This document shows, piece by piece, positions 22,998 to 23,177 of a stretch of DNA of 23,177 nucleotides (positions are counted from its first letter, which is position 1; each line of letters opens with the position of its first letter). A program made the position numbers and the translations under genes. Under the pieces are notes generated by a model. The model had not been told where the DNA came from and made no database searches. It was given only the letters and a program-made list of their open reading frames with translations. Source of the stretch: EA-27 sp964396265 (GTDB lineage: Archaea; Thermoplasmatota; Thermoplasmata; RBG-16-68-12; EA-27); NCBI GenBank assembly GCA_964396265.1, contig CAYNEM010000023.1, positions 1 to 23,177 on the forward strand, written 5' to 3'.

Positions 22998-23008
22998 CTT
23001 ACCGGAAG
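22998..23008 (-). repeat. Arm-type repeat, inverted copy at right end
   Basis: CTTACCGGAAG is the exact reverse complement of bases 235-245. It lies 115 bp from the right attachment core. Confidence 0.55.
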
Positions 23009-23084
23009 TCTGAAAATCGCGGCGCGCTCGCTTCCCCCCTGCGGGGCGCGGGAGGGGGTGCGGGGGAGGCTACGTCGCGGCCGT

Positions 23085-23093
23085 TTTAAGTAG
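23085..23093 (+). promoter_or_regulatory. Outward-pointing promoter-like box TTTAAGTAG
   Basis: It has the same motif as the three operon promoters. Transcription would start around 23115 and run across the attachment core, into host DNA when integrated or into the left end when circular. Confidence 0.4.
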
Positions 23094-23122
23094 TCTGGCG
23101 ACTCCTCCTCATGCTTCGGTAG

Positions 23123-23136
23123 TGCCCTTACACCAT
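23123..23136. repeat. attR core, 14-bp direct repeat copy 2
   Basis: Identical to 42-55 (TGCCCTTACACCAT). It marks the right boundary of the integrated element. Confidence 0.85.
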
Positions 23137-23142
23137 GCCCCG
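23123..23142 (-). tRNA. tRNA-Tyr, 5' part (residues 1 to 21)
   Basis: On the minus strand from 23142: CGGGGCA (acceptor 5' strand with the archaeal C1), U8, G9, then the D-stem GTGT and D-loop AAGGGCA. Joined at the 14-bp core to bases 41 to 1, it gives one continuous tRNA-Tyr(GUA) with normal loop lengths. In the integrated state element DNA follows A21 (CTACCGAAGC), which cannot complete the tRNA. Confidence 0.85.
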
Positions 23143-23177
23143 TTTCCCGGGACCGCAGAACACGGAGAGCATCCGCT

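Larger units (their letters stand above)
22976..23122. other. Non-coding right end
   Basis: There is no gene here. It contains one inverted arm-type repeat (22998-23008), a G/C-run stretch (about 23033-23070) that can pair CCCCCT with AGGGGG, and an outward promoter-like box (23085-23093). It also holds GCTTCGGTAG (23113-23122), which is nearly the reverse complement of CTACGAAGC at 64-72. Confidence 0.6.

Noticed and set aside
23030..23070. G-run/C-run stretch as a replication origin or quadruplex
   Set aside because: Runs are short and irregular, with no iterons beside them. At most a weak hairpin after the last gene.
1..23177. CRISPR array, IS element or retroelement
   Set aside because: No regularly spaced repeats, transposase or reverse transcriptase was seen on either strand.

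Overview
This window looks like a complete integrative genetic element of about 23.07 kb, sitting inside a tRNA-Tyr gene of a GC-rich archaeon. The host call rests on four things. The tRNA-Tyr begins with C1, as archaeal tRNA-Tyr does. The promoters are TATA-type, with the start codon about 30 bases downstream (leaderless transcripts). The regulators are small ribbon-helix-helix and winged-helix proteins, and the integrase and zinc-finger gene set is typical of archaeal mobile elements. G+C is high (roughly two thirds by eye) and almost every gene is on the plus strand. A Thermoplasmatota-type host is a guess, not a result.

Layout. Ends: a 14-bp direct repeat (42-55 and 23123-23136) is the attachment core. 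Minus-strand tRNA-Tyr(GUA) residues 7 to 63 lie at the left edge and residues 1 to 21 at the right edge, so the element splits the gene in the D-arm. Repeats of CTTCCGGTAAG lie inside each end in opposite orientation and look like integrase arm sites. Left module (271-6644): a small minus-strand protein, then an operon starting with a ribbon-helix-helix regulator and a tyrosine integrase. It continues with a run of very small, translationally coupled genes, at least seven of them Cys-rich, plus a RusA-type Holliday junction resolvase. Middle module (6793-17205): two very large secreted, membrane-anchored multidomain proteins, then two membrane proteins, two soluble helical proteins and a FtsK/HerA-type P-loop ATPase. 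Right module (17598-22975): a divergent winged-helix regulator, then five membrane or secreted proteins and a CPBP-family intramembrane protease.

How it may work. The left module covers integration, recombination and regulation. Modules two and three encode almost only envelope proteins: adhesin-like or spike-like surface proteins, multi-TM proteins, a membrane protease and one DNA-pumping-type ATPase. I infer an envelope-associated DNA transfer apparatus or a membrane-bound (pleomorphic, capsid-less) virus or vesicle particle. No recognised capsid, terminase, relaxase or replication initiator is visible. This is the candidate undescribed system in the window.

Regulation. Three operons appear to start from one promoter type (TTYAAGT core, 30-33 bases before the start codon). 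Two copies of the palindrome TGATATATCA control-mark the middle module, and a 10-bp dyad lies between the winged-helix gene and the right module. A fourth copy of the promoter motif points outward across the right attachment site.
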